The notes below the pieces were generated by a model. It worked only from the letters and a program-made list of their open reading frames with translations, searched no databases and was not told the origin of the DNA. This document shows positions 1 to 7,234 of a DNA stretch of 22,734 nt, piece after piece (within the stretch, counting starts at the first letter, position 1; the number at the start of each line of letters is the position of its first letter). The position numbers and the translations under genes were made by a program. This stretch comes from an uncultured Porphyromonas sp. (GTDB lineage Bacteria; Bacteroidota; Bacteroidia; Bacteroidales; Porphyromonadaceae), in the NCBI GenBank assembly GCA_943912835.1, contig CALTVJ010000027.1, positions 1 to 22,734 on the forward strand. The letters run 5' to 3'.

Positions 1-50
1 ACTTTTGATTTCCTGGTATGCTATGCTTGTTTTCCTAAAAATAGTTTTCA

Positions 51-233
51 TCATTGTTTATATCCTTTACCACTAACATTTCTTATTTTGAGATACTTCT
101 TATCAGCATACTCCAACACTTTCTTGGGTATGTCTTGTCGTTGTACTGTAACTTTCGCGATTTTCGCCCCTGTGGGATATTTGTCATTTAGCTGTTTCTC
201 TAAATAATAAGCCCATAAGTTGTTTTCTAGCAA
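51..233 (-). pseudogene. Possible remnant or short hypothetical ORF
   Basis: A 60-codon reading frame with a TTG first codon. The frame stays open upstream to a stop at 270-272 but contains no ATG. The peptide is mixed charged (ends ...NVSGKGYKQ) with no signal peptide, membrane segment or motif that I recognise. It could be the 3' end of a decayed gene, a short real gene or chance. A run of seven G (251-257) lies just upstream, but neither shifted frame continues usefully through it. No promoter was seen for it. I assign no function. Confidence 0.25.
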
Positions 234-292
234 GTCGGAACGCGTTGTTCGGGGGGGAGAAAGTATTGTCTATTTAAAAGACTTATGCTCTC

Positions 293-322
293 TCGGTAGG
301 ACAACCCAACTCAAGCTACCGA
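293..322. repeat. Short inverted repeat upstream of rplU promoter
   Basis: TCGGTAG (293-299) pairs with CTACCGA (316-322) around a 16-nt loop. GGACAA (299-304) could instead pair with TTGTCC (331-336). There is no T-run after either arm, so this is not a convincing intrinsic terminator. The rest of 234-378 shows no gene or RNA that I can recognise. Confidence 0.35.
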
Positions 323-378
323 AGCGATGATTGTCCGCTAAATAGGGAAATCTCAATCCCATTGTAAATATAGATATA

Positions 379-411
379 TTTGGTATATATGCTTGTAAAT
401 TATTATCTTTG
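379..411 (+). promoter_or_regulatory. Bacteroidetes-type promoter of rplU-rpmA
   Basis: TTTG at 379-382 and TATCTTTG at 404-411 are separated by 21 nt and fit the Bacteroidetes primary-sigma consensus (TTTG about 20 nt before TAnnTTTG). Transcription would start near 418, giving a leader of about 95 nt before the rplU start codon. Confidence 0.75.
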
Positions 412-514
412 CAAGCGAAATTCTTGCCGTGGCTTGATAAAGAGAGTTTCTAACTATTGTTTGAGAGACTACGCCCGTCGGGACTTATTAAATATAAGTA
501 ATTAAGAATAACAA

Positions 515-832
515 ATGTACGTTATTGCAGAAATTCAAGGACAACAGTTCAAAGTAGAAGCTGGTCGTCGCTTGTTTGTACACCACATCGCTGGTAGCGA
601 AGCTGGTGCTGTGGTTGAGTTTGACAAGGTAATGCTTGTTGACAAAGATGGCGTTGTCACTGTAGGTGCTCCTACTGTAGATGGTGCCAAAGTGGTGTGT
701 GAGGTGCTTAGCCCACTCGTAAAGGGTGAGAAGGTGCTTATCTTCCACAAGAAAAGACGTAAAGGCTATCGTAAACTAAATGGTCATCGCCAACAGTTTA
801 CAGAAGTTCTTGTAAAAGAAGTTGTAGCTTAA
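515..832 (+). CDS. rplU: 50S ribosomal protein L21
   Basis: L21 is a structural protein of the large ribosomal subunit that binds 23S rRNA, next to L20 in known ribosome structures. The 105-residue product has the usual family length. It begins MYVIAEIQGQQFKVEAG, the standard L21 opening, and carries the basic signature KKRRKGYRKLNGHRQ near the C-terminus (about residues 79-93). The AUG at 515 lies 100 nt after the predicted promoter -7 element. rpmA follows 28 bp downstream in the conserved L21-L27 order, so the two are almost certainly co-transcribed. The leader could allow feedback control, but no known leader fold was recognised. Confidence 0.97.
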   Translation: MYVIAEIQGQQFKVEAGRRLFVHHIAGSEAGAVVEFDKVMLVDKDGVVTVGAPTVDGAKVVCEVLSPLVKGEKVLIFHKKRRKGYRKLNGHRQQFTEVLVKEVVA

Positions 833-860
833 TTTATTCACCGCTTAAAAAAGAAAGAAC

Positions 861-1118
861 ATGGCACATAAGAAAGGTGTAGGTAGTTCGAAGAACGGAC
901 GTGAGTCGGCAAGTAAGCGACTAGGCGTTAAGCTTTATGGTGGTCAAATCGCTAAGGCTGGTAACATCATCGTACGTCAGCGTGGTACACAGCATCACAT
1001 TGGCTCTGGTGTAGCTCTAGGCAAAGACCATACCATTTATGCTCTTATCGACGGTGTTGTAAAGTTTGAGCGTAAACGTGATAATCGCTCATACGTATCT
1101 GTGATTGCAGAGGCTTAA
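861..1118 (+). CDS. rpmA: 50S ribosomal protein L27
   Basis: L27 is a large-subunit ribosomal protein whose N-terminal tail reaches towards the peptidyl-transferase centre. The 85-residue protein starts MAHKKGVGSSKNGRES, the mature form directly. The cleavable N-terminal extension of the Firmicutes L27 type is absent. The core GSGVALGKDHTIYAL segment (about residues 48-62) is typical. It is the second and last gene of the rplU-rpmA operon. A strong hairpin terminator lies 55 bp after the stop codon. Confidence 0.97.
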   Translation: MAHKKGVGSSKNGRESASKRLGVKLYGGQIAKAGNIIVRQRGTQHHIGSGVALGKDHTIYALIDGVVKFERKRDNRSYVSVIAEA

Positions 1119-1173
1119 TACTCAAAAGATTACAGAGATTTATAAACGCAGGTTTTATAAAGCAACATAAACG

Positions 1174-1221
1174 AAGGCTTGCCCAAGGGATTTATCATCT
1201 TGGCAAGCCTTTGTGTTTTTT
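1174..1221 (+). terminator. Intrinsic terminator after rpmA
   Basis: AAGGCTTGCC (1174-1183) pairs with GGCAAGCCTT (1202-1211). The stem can extend with CAAG/CTTG past one bulged C, and the downstream strand runs into ttgtgtttttt. The position directly after rpmA fits the end of the ribosomal-protein operon. No clear promoter of the TAnnTTTG type was found between here and serS, so serS may depend on read-through or a weaker promoter. Confidence 0.85.
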
Positions 1222-1244
1222 CATACAATAAGGTTTAGATAGAT

Positions 1245-2519
1245 ATGCTTACGATTAAGCAAATTAAAGATAATAAGGAGGGTGTTATCCGCCTTTTAGC
1301 CAAAAAGGGCTTCGATGCTTCAGGCGTGATTGATGAGGTTTTGCGACTTGACGAAACTCGACGCAACCAACAACAGAGATTAGATAATACACTAGCAGAA
1401 CAAAATGCTCTAGCTCGAGAAATTGGTGGTTTGATGAAGTCTGGAGAAAAAGAGGCTGCCGAAGAGAAACGTCGCCAAGTCGCTTTGCTGAAAGAAGAGA
1501 GCAAGAAACTAGAAGAATCTAAAAGCGAACTAGAGCTAACTCTGCGCAATCTACTCCTAACCATCCCTAATACACCTGCAGAAATCGTCCCTGAGGGGAA
1601 GCATGCTGAGGATAATGTTGAGGTTAAGAGTGGTGGTGAGATTCCTCAACTACATGAGGGAGCCAGCGCTCATTGGGATTTGGCCAAGCAATATGATTTG
1701 ATAGACTTTGAGCTAGGGGTGAAGATTGCGGGAGCAGGCTTCCCAGTCTATAAAGGCTATGGAGCAAGACTACAGAGAGCTCTGATTAACTTCTTCTTGG
1801 ACCAAGCTCGTGAGGCTGGATATACGGAGGTGCAACCACCCTATGTTGTGAACGAAGACTCAGGTTATGGCACAGGTCAGCTCCCAGACAAAGAGGGACA
1901 GATGTATCACGCAGTAGCGGACAATTTGTATCTTATCCCTACAGCAGAAGTCCCCGTGACGAATATCTATCGTGATGTCTTACTTAAAGAGTCCGATTTA
2001 CCTATACGCAATACAGCCTATTCGGCTTGTTTCCGTCGTGAAGCAGGCTCGTATGGCAAAGATGTACGAGGACTTAATCGTTTGCATCAGTTTGATAAGG
2101 TTGAGATTGTATGCATTGATAAACCTAGTCGCAGTTATGAGCGTCTTGATGAGATGGTCGCTTATGTACAGACTCTTGTAGAGAAGTTGGAGTTGCCTTG
2201 GCGCATCTTGCGTCTATGTGGCGGAGATATGAGCTTTACCTCAGCTTTGACTTATGATTTTGAGGTGTATTCGGCAGCTCAAGAGCGTTGGTTGGAGGTT
2301 AGCTCTGTATCTAATTTTGAGAGCTACCAAGCTAATCGCTTGAAATGTCGCTACAAGGACGAGCAGGGGGTACAACTTGCACATACCCTCAATGGTAGTG
2401 CCTTGGCTTTACCTCGTATTGTGGCAGCTTTGCTTGAGAATCATCAAACGCCAGAGGGTATTCGCATTCCAGAGGCTCTTGTTCCTTATACGGGCTTTAG
2501 CTTGATTCCTAAGCCTTAA
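1245..2519 (+). CDS. serS: Seryl-tRNA synthetase (class II)
   Basis: Charges tRNA-Ser (and tRNA-Sec where present) with serine using ATP; cytosolic homodimer. The 424-residue length is normal. Residues 1-110 are rich in Lys, Glu, Leu and Gln and match the N-terminal antiparallel coiled-coil arm that grips the tRNA-Ser long variable arm. The catalytic core shows the serine-binding PTAEVP segment (about 232-237). Class II motif 2 is FRREAGSYGKD (about 263-273), and motif 3 is LPRIVAALLENHQ near the C-terminus. The ATG at 1245 opens with MLTIKQIKDN, the standard SerRS start. The next gene begins 26 bp downstream on the same strand. Confidence 0.97.
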   Translation: MLTIKQIKDNKEGVIRLLAKKGFDASGVIDEVLRLDETRRNQQQRLDNTLAEQNALAREIGGLMKSGEKEAAEEKRRQVALLKEESKKLEESKSELELTLRNLLLTIPNTPAEIVPEGKHAEDNVEVKSGGEIPQLHEGASAHWDLAKQYDLIDFELGVKIAGAGFPVYKGYGARLQRALINFFLDQAREAGYTEVQPPYVVNEDSGYGTGQLPDKEGQMYHAVADNLYLIPTAEVPVTNIYRDVLLKESDLPIRNTAYSACFRREAGSYGKDVRGLNRLHQFDKVEIVCIDKPSRSYERLDEMVAYVQTLVEKLELPWRILRLCGGDMSFTSALTYDFEVYSAAQERWLEVSSVSNFESYQANRLKCRYKDEQGVQLAHTLNGSALALPRIVAALLENHQTPEGIRIPEALVPYTGFSLIPKP

Positions 2520-2545
2520 ATATTAAAACCAAAACCTAAAAATAG

Positions 2546-3556
2546 ATGATGCCTAATCAGGATACACGCATAGCTTTCTACGGGACTATGCCTTATGACC
2601 GCAAGACCTTTGATAAAGTAAACGAAGGCTTCGGTTTTGATATTAAGTACTTTATGGCTAATATTCATCAGGATAATTTAATCTTGGCAAAAGGCTGTAA
2701 AGTGGTTTGTGTCTTTGTGAACGATAATGTGGATGCAGATGCCATTCGCACTCTGCACGAGCATGGCGTAGAGCTCATAGCTTTGCGTTCTGCTGGTTTC
2801 AACAACGTAGATTTGCAGGCAGCAAAGAGCTGTGGAATGCGTGTTGTGCGTGTGCCAGCCTATTCGCCTCATGCTGTGGCAGAGTATGCCGTAGCTCTCA
2901 TGCTTTCGCTCAATCGCAAGATTCAGAGGGCATCTTGGCGCACGAGAGATGGCAACTTTTCTCTCAATGGGCTACTCGGATTTGATATGTATGGTAAGAC
3001 TGTAGGTATCATTGGTACAGGCAAAATTGCTAAAGTCTTGATTGGCATTCTCCGTGGTTTTGGTATGAACATACGTGCCTACGATGTATTTCCGGATTAT
3101 GCTTTTGCAGAAGCCAATGGAGTGAAGTATGTGAGTCTTGATGAGTTGTATGCCGAGTCGGATATTATCTCCCTACACTGCCCCTTGACTCCCGAAACCG
3201 AGTATATTATCAACAAGGATAGTATTGCCAAGATGAAGCCAGGTGTTATGCTCATCAATACAGGTCGGGGGCTACTTATCAATAGTGAGGACCTCATCGA
3301 TGGACTCAAGTCGGGTCAGGTAGGTTTTGCTGCTCTTGATGTATATGAGGAGGAGGCAAACTACTTCTTCAAAGACAAGAGCGACCGTATTATCGAAGAC
3401 GATACTTTGGCTCGCCTGTTGTCATTCAATAATGTGATTATGACTTCGCATCAAGCTTTCTTTACGAAAGAGGCTACGGATAATATCGCGATGACAACAT
3501 TTCAGAATATCCAGTCTTGGTTGCGTGGAGAAGAGCTAGAGAACGAAGTGAAATAG
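2546..3556 (+). CDS. ldhA: D-lactate dehydrogenase / D-2-hydroxyacid dehydrogenase
   Basis: A 336-residue D-isomer-specific 2-hydroxyacid dehydrogenase, probably the fermentative NADH-dependent enzyme reducing pyruvate to D-lactate in the cytosol. The nucleotide-binding turn IIGTGKIA lies at about 155-162, with an acidic residue (D180) at the position that favours NAD(H). The catalytic triad of the family is visible: Arg241 in NTGRG, Glu270 in DVYEEE and His302 in TSHQAFF. The N-terminus (IAFYGTMPYDRKTF) matches the D-LDH branch rather than phosphoglycerate or glycerate dehydrogenases; substrate choice is still an inference. Two adjacent ATG codons (2546, 2549) could start it. It probably shares a transcript with serS and ends at the hairpin at 3588-3620. 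Confidence 0.88.
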   Translation: MMPNQDTRIAFYGTMPYDRKTFDKVNEGFGFDIKYFMANIHQDNLILAKGCKVVCVFVNDNVDADAIRTLHEHGVELIALRSAGFNNVDLQAAKSCGMRVVRVPAYSPHAVAEYAVALMLSLNRKIQRASWRTRDGNFSLNGLLGFDMYGKTVGIIGTGKIAKVLIGILRGFGMNIRAYDVFPDYAFAEANGVKYVSLDELYAESDIISLHCPLTPETEYIINKDSIAKMKPGVMLINTGRGLLINSEDLIDGLKSGQVGFAALDVYEEEANYFFKDKSDRIIEDDTLARLLSFNNVIMTSHQAFFTKEATDNIAMTTFQNIQSWLRGEELENEVK

Positions 3557-3587
3557 GATACGTATAAAATTCTGCTGATACACCTTG

Positions 3588-3625
3588 AGAGGTTGTTACA
3601 TACATTATGTGACAACCTCTTATTT
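3588..3625. terminator. Hairpin terminator between ldhA and crcB, split by an element
   Basis: AGAGGTTGTTACATA (3588-3602) and TATGTGACAACCTCT (3606-3620) form a 15-bp stem with one G-U pair and a 3-nt loop. TATTT follows, and then the transposable element begins. Joining the sequence across the element gives TATTTATTTG after the stem, so the U-rich tail appears to have been the insertion target. The terminator sits between convergent genes and may serve both directions. Confidence 0.75.
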
Positions 3626-3799
3626 GAGACCATTGCACGGGTTACAAAATGACAAGTTTAGCTTGTTATTTTGAGAGACTTTGCAGAATGCGGTAATCGC
3701 AAGGCATTGAGACTGAGGGCGCAGGGAGTTTACTCTTGTAAATGACCAAGCCCGAATGTCGAAAACAACGAAGCGAGTGCCGTATTATGCAATAGTCTC
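3626..3799 (+). mobile_element. MITE-like non-coding element, short form (174 bp)
   Basis: The element is bounded by imperfect inverted ends, GAGACCATTGCA (3626-3637) and TGCAATAGTCTC (3788-3799), and flanked by perfect 5-bp direct repeats TATTT (3621-3625 and 3800-3804). A second copy, inverted, lies at 14866-15108 with its own target duplication. An inner end-like sequence GAGACTTTGCA begins 49 bp inside the left end (3675-3685). Between the outer and inner ends, AAAATGACAAG (3646-3656) pairs with CTTGTTATTTT (3662-3672). There is no transposase or other credible ORF, so it must be mobilised in trans. From memory, the ends resemble those of some Bacteroidetes IS5-type insertion sequences; this was not checked. 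Confidence 0.88.
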
Positions 3800-3802
3800 T
3801 AT

Positions 3803-4186
3803 TTATTTGATTAGGTATAGCATTCTACCGAGAGTGTACCCTAGATAGGTGCCTATTAAGCAAGACAGTAGCGTGCCGAGAGCGTAAAGGGGTGCTTTGA
3901 GATAGGAGAGCTTAGTCATCATAGCAAGTACCTCAAGGCTAAATGTAGAGTAGGTTGTAAAACCACCACATAAACCGACGGCAAGCAACAAATAAGCCTC
4001 TTTGTCTATAAGGCTTTGACTATGATAAGCTGATAAGATGCCGATAATGAAACAACCTAAGACATTGGCAGAATATGTGGCCCAATAGCTATCTGTCTGA
4101 AATAGGTTGGACAGAGCTAAGGAGATGAGATAACGAAAGCTAGCACCGAGTCCACCTCCAACAAAAACAAATAATAAAGACTTCAT
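3803..4186 (-). CDS. crcB: Fluoride exporter CrcB/Fluc
   Basis: A small dual-topology membrane channel that lets fluoride leave the cell as an antiparallel dimer. The 127-residue length is normal, and four hydrophobic segments are visible (about 3-24, 36-56, 66-90 and 98-124). Family motifs are GGGLGASFRY (10-19), Asn41 in the second helix and GLCGGFTTYSTFSLE (71-85). Tyr79 replaces the first Phe of the usual TTFSTF, a common variant. It is a single gene convergent with ldhA. Its stop codon (3803-3805) overlaps the target duplication of the small element, but the coding sequence is intact. I saw no fluoride riboswitch in the 150 bp upstream. Confidence 0.93.
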   Translation of the reverse strand: MKSLLFVFVGGGLGASFRYLISLALSNLFQTDSYWATYSANVLGCFIIGILSAYHSQSLIDKEAYLLLAVGLCGGFTTYSTFSLEVLAMMTKLSYLKAPLYALGTLLSCLIGTYLGYTLGRMLYLIK

Positions 4187-4223
4187 ACGTTTTGTAAATA
4201 ATTTCTGATAACTTTGGTTCAGT

Positions 4224-4237
4224 GAGACTATTGCATA
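4224..4237 (+). repeat. Solitary end sequence matching the MITE-like elements
   Basis: GAGACTATTGCATA is identical over 14 bases to the right end of both elements (read inwards, as at 14866-14879). No partner end or element body was found nearby. It lies between divergent crcB and the SPOR-gene promoter, and is probably a relic of an older insertion or excision. Confidence 0.5.
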
Positions 4238-4252
4238 CTATGTAATACCTAC

Positions 4253-4283
4253 TTGGCTTAACGTCAAAGATTTTGTATCTTTG
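4253..4283 (+). promoter_or_regulatory. Promoter of the SPOR-murB-purA operon
   Basis: TTG (4253-4255) lies 20 nt before TATCTTTG (4276-4283), a close match to the Bacteroidetes consensus. The start would be near 4290, leaving a leader of about 48 nt before the SPOR-domain gene. No other promoter of this quality was noticed before the terminator at 9842, so it probably drives all five genes. Confidence 0.75.
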
Positions 4284-4337
4284 CATTAGTAGATGTAATT
4301 GATTTTTACGAAGATTTAAGTAAAACATAAGATAATT

Positions 4338-4820
4338 ATGAAGAAAATAATTATGGCTGTTGGAGCCTTATCCCTAGTATTGGGACTTGGCTCATGTAAG
4401 AGTAAGAAGAGTGCTTACAGGAAGGCTTACGAAGAGGCTAAGCAACGTGAGATTGCTACTCAAGCTCAAGAAGTGAAGGCGATCACTTATGAGGAGCCAG
4501 CTAAGATGAAAGAATCTTACGCATCTGCAGTAAATGTTCGCAAGGAGCGTGTGTCTGTATTAGATGGAGAGAATAGCGATCATCTCAAGCGTTATAGTGT
4601 GGTTATTGGTAGTTTCCAAAACCCAACTAATGCTCGTGCTTTGAGAGAAAAAATGAGCGCAAGAGGCTATAATGCGGTGCTTGCTAAGAATGAGATGGGG
4701 ATGCTACGTGTCATCGTAGCCAGCTTTGCTACACGAGAGGAGGCTGCAGCTAGCCGTGAAGCTATTAAAAGCCGTTTCGCTCCTGATTACAAAGATGCTT
4801 GGATATTAGCCAACGAGTAA
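4338..4820 (+). CDS. SPOR-domain lipoprotein
   Basis: A 160-residue exported lipoprotein. Residues 1-19 form a signal peptide with lipobox LGSC, giving lipidated Cys20 followed by a basic KSKK stretch. A linker rich in Ala, Glu and Lys follows. The C-terminus (about 85-158) is a SPOR fold that begins RYSVVIGSFQNPTNAR and contains LRVIVASF. SPOR domains bind peptidoglycan stripped of stem peptides, often at division sites, so a role at the septal or growing cell wall is likely; no specific partner is evident. Its stop is 5 bp before murB, linking it to wall synthesis. It is the first gene of the operon driven from 4253-4283. Confidence 0.85.
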   Translation: MKKIIMAVGALSLVLGLGSCKSKKSAYRKAYEEAKQREIATQAQEVKAITYEEPAKMKESYASAVNVRKERVSVLDGENSDHLKRYSVVIGSFQNPTNARALREKMSARGYNAVLAKNEMGMLRVIVASFATREEAAASREAIKSRFAPDYKDAWILANE

Positions 4821-4825
4821 GATAA

Positions 4826-5842
4826 ATGAACATTCTTTCGGAGTATTCGTTGCACGAACTAAATACTTTTGGGATACGTGCTACGGCCGCATGGTATATA
4901 ACCTACGATTCTGTAGATGATTTAGCCACACTTATACGAGACGAATACTTCCAAGAGTGCCGATGTCTGCATATTGGTGAGGGTAGCAATTTGCTCTTCC
5001 TCACCAATTTTCGTGGTATCATTTTGCGCAGTGAGATACGAGATCTCAGTGTCCTCTCAGAAGATGATAAGTCTGTAAGACTCCGTGTCGGAGCAGCTAT
5101 GCTTTGGGATGACTTTGTGTCTTATGCTGTTCGACACAGCTATTATGGTATAGAGAACCTCTCGCTTATCCCTGGACAAGTAGGTTCGGCTGCTATACAA
5201 AATATAGGAGCTTATGGTGTGGAAGTAGAGCAAGTGATAGAGGCTGTTGAGGCTGTACATCGACGCACAGGAGAAATACGCCACTTCACGCACGATGAGT
5301 GTCGTTATGCTTATCGTTATAGTCGTTTCAAGGAAGCCGAAGAAGCAGATTGGATAATCACATACGTGACCTTTTGCTTGAGCAAACTGCAGTCACTCAA
5401 GTTGTCATATCAGGATGTGCAACGTTATTTTGAAGAGCACCATTTGACTCCGAGTTTGTCCGCTATGAGAGAAGCTATAGTAGCTATAAGACAGAGTAAA
5501 CTCCCAGATCATAAAGTACTAGGTAATGCTGGAAGCTTCTTTATGAATCCTGTTGTTGATGTGTCTAAGGCAGATGCACTTCGCGCAGAGTATCCAGATA
5601 TACCGTCTTATCCTCAAACTGATGGACGCGTTAAATTGGCTGCGGCTTGGCTTATTGATCAATGTGGTTATAAGGGCTACAGAGATGGAGATGCAGGGGT
5701 TTATGAGAAGCAAGCACTTATACTGGTCAATCATGGAGAGGCAACAGGGAGTGATATTGCACGTTTAGCAGAGGAGATAATGACTAAGGTAAAAGAACGC
5801 TTCGGTGTCGATCTACAACCAGAGGTTCGCTACATTAGTTAA
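4826..5842 (+). CDS. murB: UDP-N-acetylenolpyruvoylglucosamine reductase
   Basis: Catalyses the NADPH- and FAD-dependent reduction of enolpyruvyl-UDP-GlcNAc to UDP-MurNAc, the second committed step of cytosolic peptidoglycan precursor synthesis. The 338 residues match the long type I (E. coli-like) enzyme. FAD-binding segments are IGEGSNLLF (50-58) and GQVGSAAIQNIGAYGVE (117-133). Expected catalytic residues are present: Arg164 in YRYSRFK, Ser237 in LGNAGSFF and Glu333 in QPEVRYIS. The ATG at 4826 lies 5 bp after the SPOR gene, so translation is probably coupled. The next gene is 44 bp away. Confidence 0.97.
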   Translation: MNILSEYSLHELNTFGIRATAAWYITYDSVDDLATLIRDEYFQECRCLHIGEGSNLLFLTNFRGIILRSEIRDLSVLSEDDKSVRLRVGAAMLWDDFVSYAVRHSYYGIENLSLIPGQVGSAAIQNIGAYGVEVEQVIEAVEAVHRRTGEIRHFTHDECRYAYRYSRFKEAEEADWIITYVTFCLSKLQSLKLSYQDVQRYFEEHHLTPSLSAMREAIVAIRQSKLPDHKVLGNAGSFFMNPVVDVSKADALRAEYPDIPSYPQTDGRVKLAAAWLIDQCGYKGYRDGDAGVYEKQALILVNHGEATGSDIARLAEEIMTKVKERFGVDLQPEVRYIS

Positions 5843-5886
5843 TCTTTTGTTTATGGTCTTGGGGAGTTTGTAGAGGTTGAGAGCTT

Positions 5887-7203
5887 ATGGCAATGAAAAT
5901 AATACTTCTTGGTACAGGCACTAGTACTGGAGTCCCTGAGGTAGGCTGTGGCTGTTTGACCTGTCAAAGTCTCAACCCGAGAGATAAACGCCTCCGTAGC
6001 TCTGCTTTACTTGTCAGTAGCACGGGCAAGCGTATCCTCATAGATTGTGGCCCCGACTTTAGGGCACAAGCTCGACGAGTCGGTTTAGATTGTATAGATG
6101 CTATTGTCGTTACACATGAGCATTATGATCATGTCTATGGCTTAGACGATTTACGTACGATTGCATACAATCGTGAGATCCCAATTTATGGTCAAAGCCA
6201 TGTCTTGGAAGCTATCCGACGTCGCTTGCACTATGTTTTTAGAGACAATCCTTACCCAGGTACGCCAAAGCTTAGATTACAAGAGTTGAGAGAGGATACC
6301 CCTTTGTATATTGACAACCTTACAATACAACCTATCTTGGTTAAGCATGGTACTTTACCTATCTATGGTTATCGATTTACAGAGCATGATCGCTCTGAGG
6401 AACAAGGTATCTGCTACATAACAGATATGAAATCTGTTAGTCCCGAAGAGTGGCAAAAGGTTAATGGTACTGATTTGCTAATTATCAATGCCCTAAGATA
6501 TAAGAAACCTCATCCATCTCATCAGAGTGTATTGGATGTAGAGATCGCCTTATCAGACCTCGATCAGAAACCCAAACTCAGTGTCTTGACTCATCTCTCT
6601 CATCATGCACCACAGCACGAGTTGCTGGAGCGTCTTTTACCCAAGGGGCTGTGTGTCGGATATGACTTTATGACCTTGACAATCAAAGAAGATGGTCAAA
6701 TTACTTCCAAAGAGTTTCCTATACTATCCCCTCCTTATGAGCTTATTGATGTTGATGAGTTCTTTGTCCCAGATAATAAAGGGGTGTTTGGTTTGCTGGA
6801 CTTGTCTACTCAACCTGCTCTGAGAGATAGAGCACTCCGTAGCGATGTAAGCTATTTGCTACTGCAGACTAATGATAGGACATTGGTTGCACACTTTCTT
6901 TTATCTTCGAGTCTGTATAAAGACATGGCGTGTGAAGTACTTTCTGCAATGACTGAGGCGACGGAGGCTCTGCTCCACTTGTATGCTGCTGACTCGTCTG
7001 TTACTCAGATACAAAAGCATGAGTCATTAACTTTACACAGTCACTGCTACACAATTCAGGTCGCTGTCAATGGAGACCATAGCCTACAGAGTATTACTAG
7101 AAGTCCAGAGTCTTTGGATGTAATCGTCGTTAAGGCTCAGTTTTCTGCGCAAATCCATCAATCATTTATGCGGTTTATGGATAATCCTCTTCAAAATCTA
7201 TGA
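5887..7203 (+). CDS. PhnP-like metallo-beta-lactamase-fold hydrolase with unknown C-terminal extension
   Basis: Residues 1 to about 255 are a metallo-hydrolase resembling PhnP, the phosphodiesterase acting on cyclic ribose phosphate. The active-site motif is THEHYDHVYGLDD (76-88; His77, His79, Asp81, His82). LIDCGPDFR (51-59) is typical. Cys21, Cys23 and Cys26 (GCGCLTC) match the extra zinc site of PhnP. No phn genes are nearby, so the substrate is unknown. Residues from about 255 to 438 begin near SPPYELIDVDEFF and form an extra region I do not recognise; related single-domain enzymes end near 255. The start could be ATG 5887 or the in-frame ATG two codons later. It lies between murB and the DUF2721 gene in one operon. 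Confidence 0.82.
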   Translation: MAMKIILLGTGTSTGVPEVGCGCLTCQSLNPRDKRLRSSALLVSSTGKRILIDCGPDFRAQARRVGLDCIDAIVVTHEHYDHVYGLDDLRTIAYNREIPIYGQSHVLEAIRRRLHYVFRDNPYPGTPKLRLQELREDTPLYIDNLTIQPILVKHGTLPIYGYRFTEHDRSEEQGICYITDMKSVSPEEWQKVNGTDLLIINALRYKKPHPSHQSVLDVEIALSDLDQKPKLSVLTHLSHHAPQHELLERLLPKGLCVGYDFMTLTIKEDGQITSKEFPILSPPYELIDVDEFFVPDNKGVFGLLDLSTQPALRDRALRSDVSYLLLQTNDRTLVAHFLLSSSLYKDMACEVLSAMTEATEALLHLYAADSSVTQIQKHESLTLHSHCYTIQVAVNGDHSLQSITRSPESLDVIVVKAQFSAQIHQSFMRFMDNPLQNL

Positions 7204-7234
7204 GGTTTTGAGGAGTTAAATAATTGAATGAAAT

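Noticed and set aside
251..257. Run of seven G beside the left-edge remnant as a phase-variation tract
   Set aside because: Shifting the frame at the run leads to stops within about 60 bases in either alternative frame, with no start codon or recognisable protein.
461..471. TTTGAGAGACT in the rplU leader as another relic of the transposable element
   Set aside because: Only 11 bases match an internal part of the element, with no end sequence or target duplication. Chance is a fair explanation.
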